NCBI GenBank assembly: GCA_964035545.1
Contig: OZ037773.1
Location: 3,548,251 to 3,612,250, forward strand
DNA from: Bugula neritina
Taxonomy: Eukaryota; Bryozoa; Gymnolaemata; Cheilostomatida; Bugulidae
DNA length: 64,000 bases
Reading direction: 5' to 3'
Positions 14,501 through 24,118 of this stretch are shown piece after piece; position 1 is the first letter of the stretch, and every line of letters begins with the position of its first letter. A program made the translations under genes and the position numbers. The notes beneath the pieces were generated by a model. It was given only the letters and a program-made list of their open reading frames with translations. It searched no databases and was not told the origin of the DNA.

Positions 14501-15259
14501 GTTATTTACTAAGATTTAATTACTGCAAGACATGAAAATTTCAATATACCAAATAAGGGCAATTACTAAAAATATTAAAGTGAAAATGCGCTAGTCATGT
14601 GGTGAAGCGATGTAAGTATACTTACAAGAAAACTTAGTTATATAACATATATTCATAATAGAGTTCTAAAACAATTCATCAGATGTAGATGTGAGTGAAT
14701 TTTTCTTTTGATAAAACTCCTATTTAAAAGCCAAACGTTGGCGTTTATTTACATCCTGTTGCATATTCAAACCCAGAAAATAGGTATATCTTTGAGACAT
14801 GACAACATGAGACGAACTTGCAAAAGCCATGCCCTCAACGTGATATTGAAAAATATGAGCAACTGCAACTAGATGCCTCTCCATACTAGTAGTATGAAGA
14901 AACATCAGCTAGAGACTGAAGATTCCTGTATACTATGCATACTCACCCAATAATAGTCATCTTGATGAATGACCGCCACAGAGTCTTTGGGCAACTGTCC
15001 TTTCAGATAATCAGCAACAGTAGTCTTTCCACCACATGTCACACTAAAGAAACTCTTCTGTTTATACTGAGCTGTTTATATTGAGCTATTTATACTGAGC
15101 TGTTTATACTGAGCTATTTATACTGGGCAATTTATGCACACAATAACATGCATGTAATTATATAAGACAATATAATATGTGTTGATATTTAATGTGAGAA
15201 AATATTATCACCAATTACCCTCCTAAACCCAACACGAGAGTAGCCAGTTCGGATGCCAT
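11584..15259 (-). CDS. NMRK1: Nicotinamide riboside kinase (NMRK1-like), six exons
   Basis: Phosphorylates nicotinamide riboside (and, in the family, nicotinic acid riboside) with ATP to feed NAD synthesis; cytosolic P-loop kinase. Minus-strand exons: 15259-15219 (ATG), 15043-14947, 14456-14408, 12878-12773, 12492-12314 and 11648-11584 (TAG). Exon lengths sum to 537 nt, a 178-aa protein; human NMRK1 is 199 aa. The Walker A loop GVTCGGKTT spans the exon 1/2 junction. QDDYYWPED matches the QDD motif region after the P-loop, IIIEGIMLYED is the Walker B-like strand, and KYFFILPYKECKSRR with AYEPPEPYPEYFD corresponds to the lid and substrate region of NMRK proteins. Near the C-terminus is LVDGTN. 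Phase agrees at all five introns. Intron 3 (14407-12879) holds a SINE-like fragment and a nested inverted repeat. Family assignment is secure; the orthologue number is inferred. Confidence 0.93.
13436..13510 (+). repeat. Truncated tRNA-derived SINE fragment
   Basis: Contains a Pol III B-box-like GGTTCAAATCC followed by GTGATGTTAAGAAGAGCATC, the same order and wording as the fuller copies near 35.35 kb and 47.4 kb. The A-box half is missing or decayed. It sits in NMRK intron 3, antisense to the gene. Confidence 0.55.
13512..13935. repeat. Nested inverted repeat (foldback/MITE-like) in NMRK intron
   Basis: Outer arms: CCTTTTCAGAGGTCTC...GAGTTGTGTCC (13512-13560) against the inverse of GACACAACTCTC...GGGGACCTCTGAAAAAGG (about 13875-13935). 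Inside lies a second palindrome (about 13570-13692): AAATAAACTTAAACTC...TTTTGGTTGCTGA mirrored by CAGTAACCAAAACCAC...AAGTTTATTT. No coding capacity, consistent with a non-autonomous foldback element. Confidence 0.6.
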
Positions 15260-15579
15260 TAGTGAATGAAACTGATCAGTTATTTAAAGGGTAAACATGA
15301 GAATAAGGAAGACTTTGATGAATAATAGAAGCTCTCACTTCCTGTCTTTTAAGTGAAACTCATATTACCTGCAACCATAAGATGTAGGCAACTATAAGTA
15401 TAAACTATGAGTGTATCAAGTAATTTAGTATAACTGTAAGTATATCGTGTGTAAAAAAAAAATCGACAAAGAACTATTTTTGCAATTCTCTATTTATAAT
15501 TTTTATAGCAAACTTATTCTTCCTGTAAAAATTAATTTTAAATAATACAATGTAATAATATTATTAAAATTTTATTATT

Positions 15580-15965
15580 AGTAATACTAATAGTAATAGT
15601 TATAGTAATACTAATAGTAATACTAATAGTAATAAACCAATAGTAAAAGTAATACTGATAGTAATAGTATAACTATAAGTATGAGTATAACCATAAATAT
15701 AAGTATTATCATTATGTTATCACCAGTTATGTAATATTGTATTATTCAATTATTTATATTTATAAATATTAATATATTAGTATTACATATTTATGTCCTT
15801 ACATTTAAATTGAACCATCCAGCAAAAACTTATTGATTAAACATCTTAGAAGTATAATGAGCAAAAAATAAATAAAAGTTACTTCTAGAGTCTATACTAA
15901 TACAGTAATAATACTAGTTAATACTAATACTAATAGTAATACTAATAGTAATACTAATACTTACA
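15580..15965. repeat. Degenerate TAATAG/TAATAC microsatellite
   Basis: Two blocks (about 15580-15680 and 15895-15965) of alternating TAATACTAATAGTAATA-type units, upstream of the NMRK start. Simple sequence with no other signal. Confidence 0.7.
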
Positions 15966-16204
15966 AAATCTAATAACTAGTTTCTACAACTTTCTCTCGA
16001 TCATTAAACCTATTAATGATGAAATGAAAATCGCTGTTGGATGTAAACTCGGTCTCTTCTAAATCTTTATGATTATGACTTTTAGAGAACTGATATATCA
16101 TCGCAATTGTATTAGTTAACATAGTTTTTCATTTCTCCTTTTTATAATTTAAGGCTAAGCTCTTTTCAGAAGCAGCGATTCGAGTTATGGCCTTAAATTG
16201 AAGC

Positions 16205-16375
16205 TTCAAATAAATCTATAAGCAGCTGCAATTTCGGGGTGAATGAGTGCAGTAGTTAGAGTTCTCAAGTTTACCAACAGAGGTTTATTAGACCCCCCAA
16301 ATTTAAACTCGAGAGCTTTAATATACTGCACTCATCACCCCCCAATACAGCCGTTCTGAAGTTTTTTTTTTCTCC
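16205..16375. repeat. Short inverted-repeat element, copy 1 (MITE-like)
   Basis: Imperfect palindrome: TCTATAAGCAGCTGCAATTTC, then GGGGTGAATGAGTGCAGTAG on the left and CTGCACTCATCACCCCCC on the right. Shares its terminal wording with 36905-37035, so this is a dispersed family and not a chance hairpin. Confidence 0.6.
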
Positions 16376-16879
16376 ATGATCCACAATGGTATACTGCTGC
16401 AGAAAAAAATCAATACGAATTAAATGAGTTTGTATGAAAATTTAAATGACTTTAGACATTGAAATGATATTGTGACTATAGAATGAACACTAGGACAGCC
16501 AAGATCAGTCAGCACCAATAATAACTGCTATTATAACAGCTTCTTGCCACGGACAATCCGTGACCTTAAAGGGAACAATCTTTGCAAGACTAATTTACAC
16601 ACAGAATAATCTAAACATTGACAGGTTAACTTACCTGTACTAATAAACAATATTGCAACACACACTGCAACCAATTTATGGACTATTGTATGCATTTTAC
16701 TTTCTGACCAACCGTAAACATATGAGGCATGCCGCTTCTGCTACCTAGTGGTCTAGCATGATCGTAATCTGGAGGTAACTGGAGGTATAACGGAAAAATA
16801 ATAAAAAATCCAATAGCCGATAGGGTCGTTAAATAACCTAGAATTTTACTATGGCTTAGTTTCAATGTGTTGACAATCA

Positions 16880-17103
16880 CAATGAGTATGACTGTTACTG
16901 TTACTAACAGTAACAGTGTTAGTGTTACACTTACTGTTACTGTTAGTGTTACAGTTACACTTAGTCTTACACTTACAGATATTTAGTCAGTTACTGTTGC
17001 TGTTAGTAAGACGAAGTCAAAATTAGACTGCAAGTCGAGCAACTAACAACTATTTCTAACACAATAACACTAACAGTAACTACTAACTTACTGTTAGTAA
17101 CAG
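16880..17103. repeat. GTTACTGTTAGT-type minisatellite hit by the LTR element
   Basis: Degenerate tandem GTTACTGTTACTAACAGTAACAGTGTTAGTG. The same wording resumes at 24806-24832, immediately after the 3' LTR, so the retroelement inserted into this repeat. Confidence 0.75.
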
Positions 17104-17790
17104 TGCTATAGATGTATTCAAGTATTATTTTATATTTGACATTTTGTATGCTATACCACTACAATATAATATACTACAGATATAGCATCCTGCTTCCCTG
17201 CAACCGTAGTTAGAGCTTAATATTGTTTTGTATTGAATACTTCCATGTATTCTATCTTTTCCCCATTTATAATATCTCTTTTCTTCCATACATAGTGTAT
17301 GTCTACTATATAGAATAACAGTAACATTAAATAGACACACACTTACAAGGTTATACACCATGATACAGGACATACAACTAATTATTGGAGATGGTACAAC
17401 ATTAGCCCTAAAAGTATACTTCCACATATATGATGTTTCGCAACAGGACTTCTAGCCTAAGGATTATAGCACTTCGCTCTTTAGCTATAAGATACTTATC
17501 ACTTTCGTACCCTTACCTTTTATGTTGAGTGACGGAGCTCTGGCTACAAGAAGTAAGCAATGAGAGAACCTTCTGTCTAAACGTGGCAGCTTTGGTGCAG
17601 GATTCCAGATCTCTTGTACACTAGAGTCCGTCGTAAGCAGATGTGACTGAAGAGAAGAATAATACCGGTAAGTGTGATACCAACTATCAACGCGTTATAG
17701 TTATACACATGTAGAATATTCTAATTGTATGCATACCCTGTGTTATATTAGGTACTTAGTAGTTGAAAACCCCCAGTACTCAATATAACA
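17104..17790 (+). repeat. 5' LTR
   Basis: 687 bp, TG...CA ends, near-identical to 24119-24805. Contains a strong splice donor consensus CCGGTAAGT at about 17666, which could serve as donor for a spliced subgenomic RNA if it lies in the transcribed R/U5 part (inference). Confidence 0.93.
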
Positions 17791-17793
17791 TTT

Positions 17794-17808
17794 TGGAGGA
17801 GGCACTGG
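17794..17808 (+). other. Primer-binding-site candidate
   Basis: TGGAGGAGGCACTGG, three bases after the 5' LTR. It begins TGG as expected for the complement of a tRNA 3' CCA. The complementary tRNA end would read ...TGCCTCCTCCA, with a T discriminator, which fits a tRNA-Cys; that identity is inferred, not verified. Confidence 0.55.
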
Positions 17809-18910
17809 CTTTTGCCCAAGGTTGCCCTTGTTAAATATTGTGTCCAGCTTTGAATTAATAGCTCTTGACACTTGGTTAACCACCCCGTGCGCCAGGGGAT
17901 AAAATTATATTAATACTTTAAATAGTGTTGATCAGGCCTCATTTGGCTGTTCACTAATATTTTCCTGTAGGTTTTATATTCGCTGAGCTCATATTTTGCT
18001 CGTGGGTAGACCGTAGAAGTGCTAGGCCGCACTGAGAAAATATTAATTGAAGCCAAAAAGGATCAACTTTTACATATTACCCCAAAACAATATACATCCA
18101 TAGACTAATAGTAATAGAGCGAGAATTCCTATATGTTTAATTTTTCTCTGCTGCTTAAAAGGTGAAAACAAGCCAGTTTTAATTTTTTTTAGCTTAGAGA
18201 TAATTAATTGTAGAAGTGAATTACCTCCCTTTGCTAATAGGCTAATTTAGTTGTATAATTGGGTGAGCTGCAGATAAGGTTAACACGCTCCTTATTTAGC
18301 AGTTAATAAATTCCAAACAGATTCAGTTTACGACTGTCTGCTGAGGTATAGGCGCTGACAAGTACTATAATTAATAGTCTTGTCCTAAACATAATTTCTT
18401 ATAATTATCTACAATTTACTTTGCAGTGCATTGCCAATCAGAGCATCACTGAATTGTATATTATATATTTACACATTATACGAATATTACATTGCAGTAC
18501 TAAGTATCGCAACACCTGCAGTGCAGTCAGTGTATTATAGTACAAAGCATTGTCCTATTAAGTATTATAGTACCTAAGTACAACAACCGCCTTACTACAT
18601 AGTACGAATATCAAACTAATTAATTACTGTGGTTGACTAAATTTAGATTTTAGACTAGGCTTGAATAGCAGAAATAACTGAATAATTTGTAGTGTACAGA
18701 GGTCATAATAAAAGACTTCCACTAACTTAAAGTATTTAACTGCAAGCCACACCTTGTCATATATACAGGCTAGTACATGCACACATATCGTTTAGTAAGA
18801 AATAGACACATAATTGTACATTAGCACAAAGTATAAACATTAATAACATTGCAAACAAGTAGTGCTGAACTCACTTATTAATTGAAAATTATAAGTCACG
18901 CACCAACAAT
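17809..18910 (+). other. Leader between primer-binding site and gag
   Basis: About 1.1 kb with no sustained open frame. AT-rich, apparently untranslated, and would hold any packaging signal. No hairpin or motif stands out by eye. Confidence 0.5.
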
Positions 18911-19789
18911 ATGAGTACCGGAATCGTGACCACCGCCACAACTACAGTCACCACTAGTGTTAGTACTATTGCGACACCAGGTAGTGCCACAAATGTAGCC
19001 ACGGGCTTAGACACTCCTACCCTCTCACAAGACTCCACAAGAGAAGGAGCTCACGCATTGGTTGAGTTGTCCGAAAGACGACTCCCAATGAACCCGCATG
19101 AAATTGCAAGGTTCTACGAGTTAGAATACAAGAAACTTGTAGAGGAGCAGGAAAAGCAAAAGGATGTATGGAGATATGAGCAAGAACAATGGCGACAGTA
19201 TCAACAAACGAAAGAGCATGAACTGGCGGAACAGTTTCAGCGCCTCGAGGTAGAAAGACAAGAGCAAGCAAGAAGACGGTACGAGATGGAGGAAAGTTTT
19301 GAAATCCAACGAAGAAAGTTCTATGAGGAACAGAGCGCTGTTCAAGAACAACAGCAAAATGAGTTCCTGGAAAAAGAGCATCGGCTCACAATCCAGCAAC
19401 AAAAGTTACAACAACAACTTGAAGATTTTCGGAATCTCACCTTGGGTCAAAGATCTACCAATGATGCAAATGTCATGCCGGAACCAACTCCGCCACCTCG
19501 AACTCGCCTACCTCCACCAGTTACGCCACGGAAAACAAGTAGAAGACAACTCCATGAACAACCAGCACCTACACCTACAATTACTAACTTGGAATTCACA
19601 TCAAGTTACCCCCACATTGCTAATCAACAATCACCAAAACCTCAAAACTCACCAATCCAAAACTTAGCTGAAACACCATCTGAACACAGCATTGGAGTAG
19701 CTGATGCGGGAAGATTTCACAACTCACCTATTATTCTGAGAGAGCCTCCACAGGACATTAAATTTAAAGGAACTCCTGGTTCCAGCTAG
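18911..19789 (+). CDS. Gag N-terminal part (coiled coil), ends at in-frame TAG
   Basis: 292 codons. Residues 1-40 are Thr/Ser-rich. About residues 75-180 form a highly charged Glu/Gln/Arg coiled coil (EEQEKQKDVWRYEQEQWRQY is typical), and about 190-290 are Pro/Ser/Gln-rich. The stop TAG at 19787-19789 is followed without a frame change by the Gag core, so this is the first half of a single Gag frame and not a separate gene. Whether the TAG is a recent lesion or is read through cannot be told from one copy. Confidence 0.75.
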   Translation: MSTGIVTTATTTVTTSVSTIATPGSATNVATGLDTPTLSQDSTREGAHALVELSERRLPMNPHEIARFYELEYKKLVEEQEKQKDVWRYEQEQWRQYQQTKEHELAEQFQRLEVERQEQARRRYEMEESFEIQRRKFYEEQSAVQEQQQNEFLEKEHRLTIQQQKLQQQLEDFRNLTLGQRSTNDANVMPEPTPPPRTRLPPPVTPRKTSRRQLHEQPAPTPTITNLEFTSSYPHIANQQSPKPQNSPIQNLAETPSEHSIGVADAGRFHNSPIILREPPQDIKFKGTPGSS

Positions 19790-22700
19790 GAGTTATTTCT
19801 TGAAAAATGGGAAAAGAACATGAAAAAACTGCAGCTTAGTGATTATCAGATGGCACAAAACCTTCCAGATGCCCTGGAAGGTGGTGCCTATCAGGTTTTC
19901 AAGGCAGTAGTTGCAAAGGAGCCCACGCTAGCGATTAGTTACAAGAGTCTTCGAGAGAGGTTATGCAAAGAGTTTGTCGACTCAAGCAAATTAGTGTGGA
20001 ACATAAAGATGGGGAAGAAAAGCGTACTAGAATATTATGGCGAATTTATGGAAGCTGCCAACACCCAATGGCCTGACCTCTCCCTTGAACATAAAGATAG
20101 CGTGCTAGTATCTGCTTTTATTACTGGTCTACGACCAGGATTGAAGAGGCACCTCCTCTCTAAAAACCCCACAACTGTAGAAAGTGCTAGGAAACTTGCA
20201 CTTAAGCAAGAAAATGTAGAACATCAGATGGGAGATGACACCCAGAGAATAGTGGCAACGGTAAACTCATCTGACTCAGTTCAAAAGCTAGAAAAAGAGG
20301 TAGAATGGTTGAAAACTTTAGTGAACAACCAAGCTAAAGAGCAACGGCAGCCTCAATACCAACAGCACCAACAACAGAGTCAAGGGTTTGGAATGAGAAA
20401 TGACAGAGGTAGAGGTGGTGGATGGAGAGGAACAACAAACCGAGGAAGAGGACGAGGTAGATACTTCAACCAGGGGAAGCCTCAACCCTACTACCAATCT
20501 TCTCCCCGGTACCCTCATCCACCAGCACAACTTCCTTCCTGCCCACCTCAACCACCCTCTCACCAGCAACCACAACGTAATCAGTGCTCTGGTCAACAGA
20601 GCAAAACCAAAGATCACAGTGGGACGCGACACATCAATGCTATTGAGAGCCTGGAGGGTGATGAATTTGCTGAGGCCCTTCTGACACAACCTCCTCAAGA
20701 TGACATAGCTGAGGAATTAGTGAATTCAATTCAAACCTCTCCAAATGAATTCATCTCTGACAGGAAACCCAAAAGAACGAGAAGCAGAGGACGGGGGACT
20801 GGTTTGTCAACAATGCAAACCTACATGTTGTCACTAGTGGCAATGTGTATGCTGATCAGTGTAGCCGCAGCCACTGCACCAGTAAAAGGCACAGCTCTCC
20901 TGGGGCCAGCGTTGGCCAGTCAGACTCTCACCGGCATACTATCTGTGTTAGTGTTGACAGCAGTAGTGAATGCATTGTCTAACACGACTGTTTTTAACAC
21001 TACACAGAAGGCACAGCCGCAGTATGCCAGGTATCCTTTGGTGTGTAGTTCCAGTGAAGTTAGGCGACCATCTATTCATCAATTGAATCATGACTTCCAA
21101 TGTGATCCAACTCCAAGACTCAATAGTACTCATGCGCCAACCCCTGTGAAGGCTACGGTTTACAGAAAAAATGTAGTGGAATGGCGTACAGCAGCCCATC
21201 AATGCACTAAAATGCTGTACACCATCTCCACACAGATATCACTTTTTACGGATGTGAAAACTAAGAAGGAATCTCACCGGTCACTGCCAGTTAGTCGCAG
21301 CGAATGCGAAAATATGGTACTAGAGAAGAGATGCAATGAAGGTGCCCTATCTGGAAGTGATGGTGCATACACTACAAAAAACAAAGCTGCAGGATTAGCT
21401 TATGTTTGGTGCTGCAAGTGGCATGACTTTGAAGTGAAACAATGCAGTTATATTTCGGCTTCGGTATACAAGACATTTGGAAAAAGTTCTTTTGAAAACA
21501 CCGCAGGTGACGTTTCCCATTGCAACTCATACTCTGATGGCTACTGCAAACTCAGAGATCAATCTATGCTGATATGGGAAACAGAACGAGAAGCTAATTG
21601 TCCATACGAGGAGTGGTATGAAGTTGAAGGAAGTTTCCTTGATGGCTATTTTGTTAGTGATCAAGAAGACTTGGCTTTAACTTTCCGCAAGAACCCCTTT
21701 GGGAATATCACCACTTGTGACGGCAAGTCAGGCACAATGTCGGACCAAGGTTTGCTTGTCGTTTTTAATACTTCAGACCTGTTCAACACTACTCTAACGC
21801 AACACGTTGAAAAGGCTCCTGGATTAGAATGGGACCGCAGGAGTCGTCTGAGTCCAGCATATGCTGTCATGGACGCTATAGCTCAGTCCCTAGAAGTACA
21901 GATTCTCGGAATCGAATCGAAACTGTATTGGACATCTTATCAATATACCTGTAAAAACATAGTTCAAGTCCTCAAAACCGTAGCTCTACTCGCAGAGCAA
22001 CATGCGACGAGTACAGCCAGATACTTACTAGGGGTAAGCAATATCCGAGCTGAGTCTGGTCCTGGTTTTCTAAAGATTTACCCATGTACGGAAATAAAAA
22101 GCTACAAAATGCTCCCTATGCCAGAGAATAATTGCACCATGTTTATTCCAGTAGAATTGGAACTCAATGGGGAAACGCACACTGGTTTCATGGATCCAAT
22201 AGATAACATTATTCACACACAAAGTGCACAAGCACCGTGCACATCCAAATCAGCAATTGCATTCCGGATGAACGATGAATTGTTTTGGTATAACCAAGAT
22301 GGTACCGTAGAAAAGGTTAATCTTGGAGAAGACCTGAGTTTACCTGGAATTTCCCTAGGTGCACACCCTCTTAAAATCCATGAAACAATCTACAGCCGCG
22401 CCCATCACCTAAGTTGGCCTGACCTGTCAGCACACTCTGACTTGAATGAATTGCTAGCTACTTTGTCAAGACAGAAACAAGTTCTAGAAGCAATGGGAAT
22501 TCAATCCAACAGACATGTTTCCTTTAAAAACAATGTCATTGAGTCGAAAGAGAACTTGATAGGGAACTCTTGGTTTGCTTTTCTGTTTGGAGGGCATGTG
22601 GCGAGTGCATTCGAATTGTGGACTTTGATATCCAACTGTTTAGTCACCATATTGTCAATTGCATTGCTAGGTATTTTCCTATATAATCGTTGTTGCCAGC

Positions 22701-22924
22701 AAAGGAGAAATATTGTAGCAGCTATCGACATTGAGGACACAGAGGACACATCTGACAATGATGTTGAGGCAGGAGAACAGGATGGGTTCCTGGACGCTTC
22801 CGATCAGACTAGCTTCACAGAATTCGTAGATATGGTAGAGGTGGACACTAGACCAACACCTAGTGCTCCTTCGCCTGCATCTTCAATTCAGCAATATCGC
22901 CCCCTCTATCCGAAACTGCAATGA
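19790..22924 (+). CDS. Gag core joined in frame to an envelope-like glycoprotein
   Basis: Open for over 3.1 kb; first internal Met at 19820 (1,034 aa from there). Residues about 1-115 resemble a retrotransposon Gag/capsid domain (YYGEFMEAANTQWPDLSLEH region). No CCHC knuckle is seen; instead a Gly/Arg-rich box at about 194-225 (GRGGGWRGTTNRGRGRGR) may bind RNA, as GR boxes do in foamy virus Gag. From Met332 the character changes: two hydrophobic stretches (about 336-352 and 358-388), then a roughly 550-residue Cys-rich segment with many N-x-S/T sites, a C-terminal membrane span (about 933-957) followed by a CC pair, and an acidic tail. This layout is that of a class I-type membrane glycoprotein. 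A splice acceptor candidate (CATCTCTGACAG at 20761-20763) lies just before Met332, so Env may be made from a spliced RNA. The env label rests on architecture, not on a recognised family. Confidence 0.75.
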   Translation, partial: ELFLEKWEKNMKKLQLSDYQMAQNLPDALEGGAYQVFKAVVAKEPTLAISYKSLRERLCKEFVDSSKLVWNIKMGKKSVLEYYGEFMEAANTQWPDLSLEHKDSVLVSAFITGLRPGLKRHLLSKNPTTVESARKLALKQENVEHQMGDDTQRIVATVNSSDSVQKLEKEVEWLKTLVNNQAKEQRQPQYQQHQQQSQGFGMRNDRGRGGGWRGTTNRGRGRGRYFNQGKPQPYYQSSPRYPHPPAQLPSCPPQPPSHQQPQRNQCSGQQSKTKDHSGTRHINAIESLEGDEFAEALLTQPPQDDIAEELVNSIQTSPNEFISDRKPKRTRSRGRGTGLSTMQTYMLSLVAMCMLISVAAATAPVKGTALLGPALASQTLTGILSVLVLTAVVNALSNTTVFNTTQKAQPQYARYPLVCSSSEVRRPSIHQLNHDFQCDPTPRLNSTHAPTPVKATVYRKNVVEWRTAAHQCTKMLYTISTQISLFTDVKTKKESHRSLPVSRSECENMVLEKRCNEGALSGSDGAYTTKNKAAGLAYVWCCKWHDFEVKQCSYISASVYKTFGKSSFENTAGDVSHCNSYSDGYCKLRDQSMLIWETEREANCPYEEWYEVEGSFLDGYFVSDQEDLALTFRKNPFGNITTCDGKSGTMSDQGLLVVFNTSDLFNTTLTQHVEKAPGLEWDRRSRLSPAYAVMDAIAQSLEVQILGIESKLYWTSYQYTCKNIVQVLKTVALLAEQHATSTARYLLGVSNIRAESGPGFLKIYPCTEIKSYKMLPMPENNCTMFIPVELELNGETHTGFMDPIDNIIHTQSAQAPCTSKSAIAFRMNDELFWYNQDGTVEKVNLGEDLSLPGISLGAHPLKIHETIYSRAHHLSWPDLSAHSDLNELLATLSRQKQVLEAMGIQSNRHVSFKNNVIESKENLIGNSWFAFLFGGHVASAFELWTLISNCLVTILSIALLGIFLYNRCCQQRRNIVAAIDIEDTEDTSDNDVEAGEQDGFLDASDQTSFTEFVDMVEVDTRPTPSAPSPASSIQQYRPLYPKLQ

Positions 22925-22928
22925 CTAG
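22922..22928 (+). promoter_or_regulatory. Stop codon in readthrough context (TGA CTA G)
   Basis: The frame ends CAA TGA CTA G and continues open in the same frame into the protease. UGA followed by CUA is the best-characterised leaky termination context in animal genes and several RNA viruses. Function here is inferred. Confidence 0.6.
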
Positions 22929-23407
22929 AAGCCGACACACCCAGTACTAGTAGCCGCATTGAAATAGTAGCAGGAATAAATGGTAATCAATGTAGGAGTG
23001 CATTAATTGACGTCAAAATAGCAGGAAAACCGTATCAAGCATTAGCTGATGCCGGGGCTACGGTGACACTGATGCGCTCTGACATTGCTAAAAGATTGAG
23101 TCTACCATTATATTCAGGTACCTTGACTGCAAAAGGGGTTAACAGCTCTAAACTTCATATACTAGGACGCATGGCCGCTGAGATTACAATTGGATCGAAA
23201 GTGTTTAAGCAGTGTTTTCATGTAGCTGATGATATTGGCCATGAGGTACTGCTTGGAACTGATTTTCTTAGCAAACTGGGTGATGTAACCTACAATTTTG
23301 CAAAAGGAGAGTTTCGTTTCTCTGGCGAAACTTTACCCATGAGAGAAACCAACGCACTAACTACTTTTAAAATAAAAACTATGAATGCAGTACACATACC
23401 ACCATAA
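22925..23407 (+). CDS. Retropepsin-type aspartic protease, same frame after the TGA
   Basis: About 160 codons with no Met in the first 46, so it is expected to be made as an extension of the upstream product rather than alone. The active-site loop ADAGATVTL (DAG at 23048-23056, in place of the usual DTG or DSG) is followed about 65 residues later by EVLLGTDFLSKLG, the hydrophobic-Gly motif that closes retropepsin folds. Retropepsins act as dimers to cut Gag and Gag-Pol. Here there is no downstream pol: the frame ends at TAA 23405-23407. Ala in the catalytic triplet occurs in some retroelement proteases, so loss of activity cannot be assumed. Confidence 0.75.
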   Translation, partial: LEADTPSTSSRIEIVAGINGNQCRSALIDVKIAGKPYQALADAGATVTLMRSDIAKRLSLPLYSGTLTAKGVNSSKLHILGRMAAEITIGSKVFKQCFHVADDIGHEVLLGTDFLSKLGDVTYNFAKGEFRFSGETLPMRETNALTTFKIKTMNAVHIPP

Positions 23408-24110
23408 TCTCACCCGATTCATCACTTTACATAATCATGCAGATATACCAGATATACTAATATTTACTGCCATATTAATAATCAAGTTTTTCAATGGAAC
23501 ACAGGAGTTTTCCTGTTGTTCACAGGAGGGAGTACTTTAACATTTTTTTCAGCATTACAGGTTAACATCTTCTACAGTTTTGGCTTCTTATAAAACAAAC
23601 TTACTAAAAATTGCAGAAATCAAATTGACTTTTGATTAAAATAAAATTGAGTAAGCTCTGTATTGGGAAAATTGAATCAAATCAAGCGGAATTTTTAAAT
23701 ATTCAAAGTTGGATAAAATGCGGAGTCGATTGTTATCACCACCTCCTGTGACTTATGTTTATAATATTCATAATTACTGTATAGCTTAAAATCTTGTTTT
23801 TTTATTTTATCAACAGATAAAGTTCATCAAAAAAAAATGAAAATATGGTTACAAAAAAAGGGAACAGTGTAAGAAATGAGTGAGAAAAAAAAGATTATGT
23901 GACCAGAAAAAAAAAAAAAATACTCACTCTAATCGATGAACTCACTAGTACTAATAGAATACATATATGCAACAGCTAGTAAACATAATTTTCAAATTTT
24001 ACTCATTTTATTGTGAAAGGTTTCTCTTCCTTTTTTATTTCGGAGTAGTAATGCTTAATTGTTTATGCTTTCAACTAGCATGAGCCACCGGAGGTGTCTT
24101 TCTCTAAATT
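23408..24110 (+). other. Noncoding tail of the LTR element where pol would be expected
   Basis: About 700 bp, AT-rich with A and T homopolymers, stops in all frames, no polymerase or integrase motif. Probably the scar of a pol deletion or the 3' untranslated region. Confidence 0.6.
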
Positions 24111-24118
24111 GGGGAGGA
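24111..24118 (+). other. Polypurine tract
   Basis: GGGGAGGA directly abutting the TG of the 3' LTR, the expected plus-strand priming site. Confidence 0.8.

Noticed and set aside
17125-17427. Minus-strand ORF of 100 aa in the LTR, repeated at 24221-24442
   Set aside because: Inside both LTRs and antisense, no motif; its duplication reflects LTR identity.
20318-20698. Minus-strand ORFs opposite the Gag Gly/Arg region
   Set aside because: Shadow frames of a GC- and purine-biased coding region.
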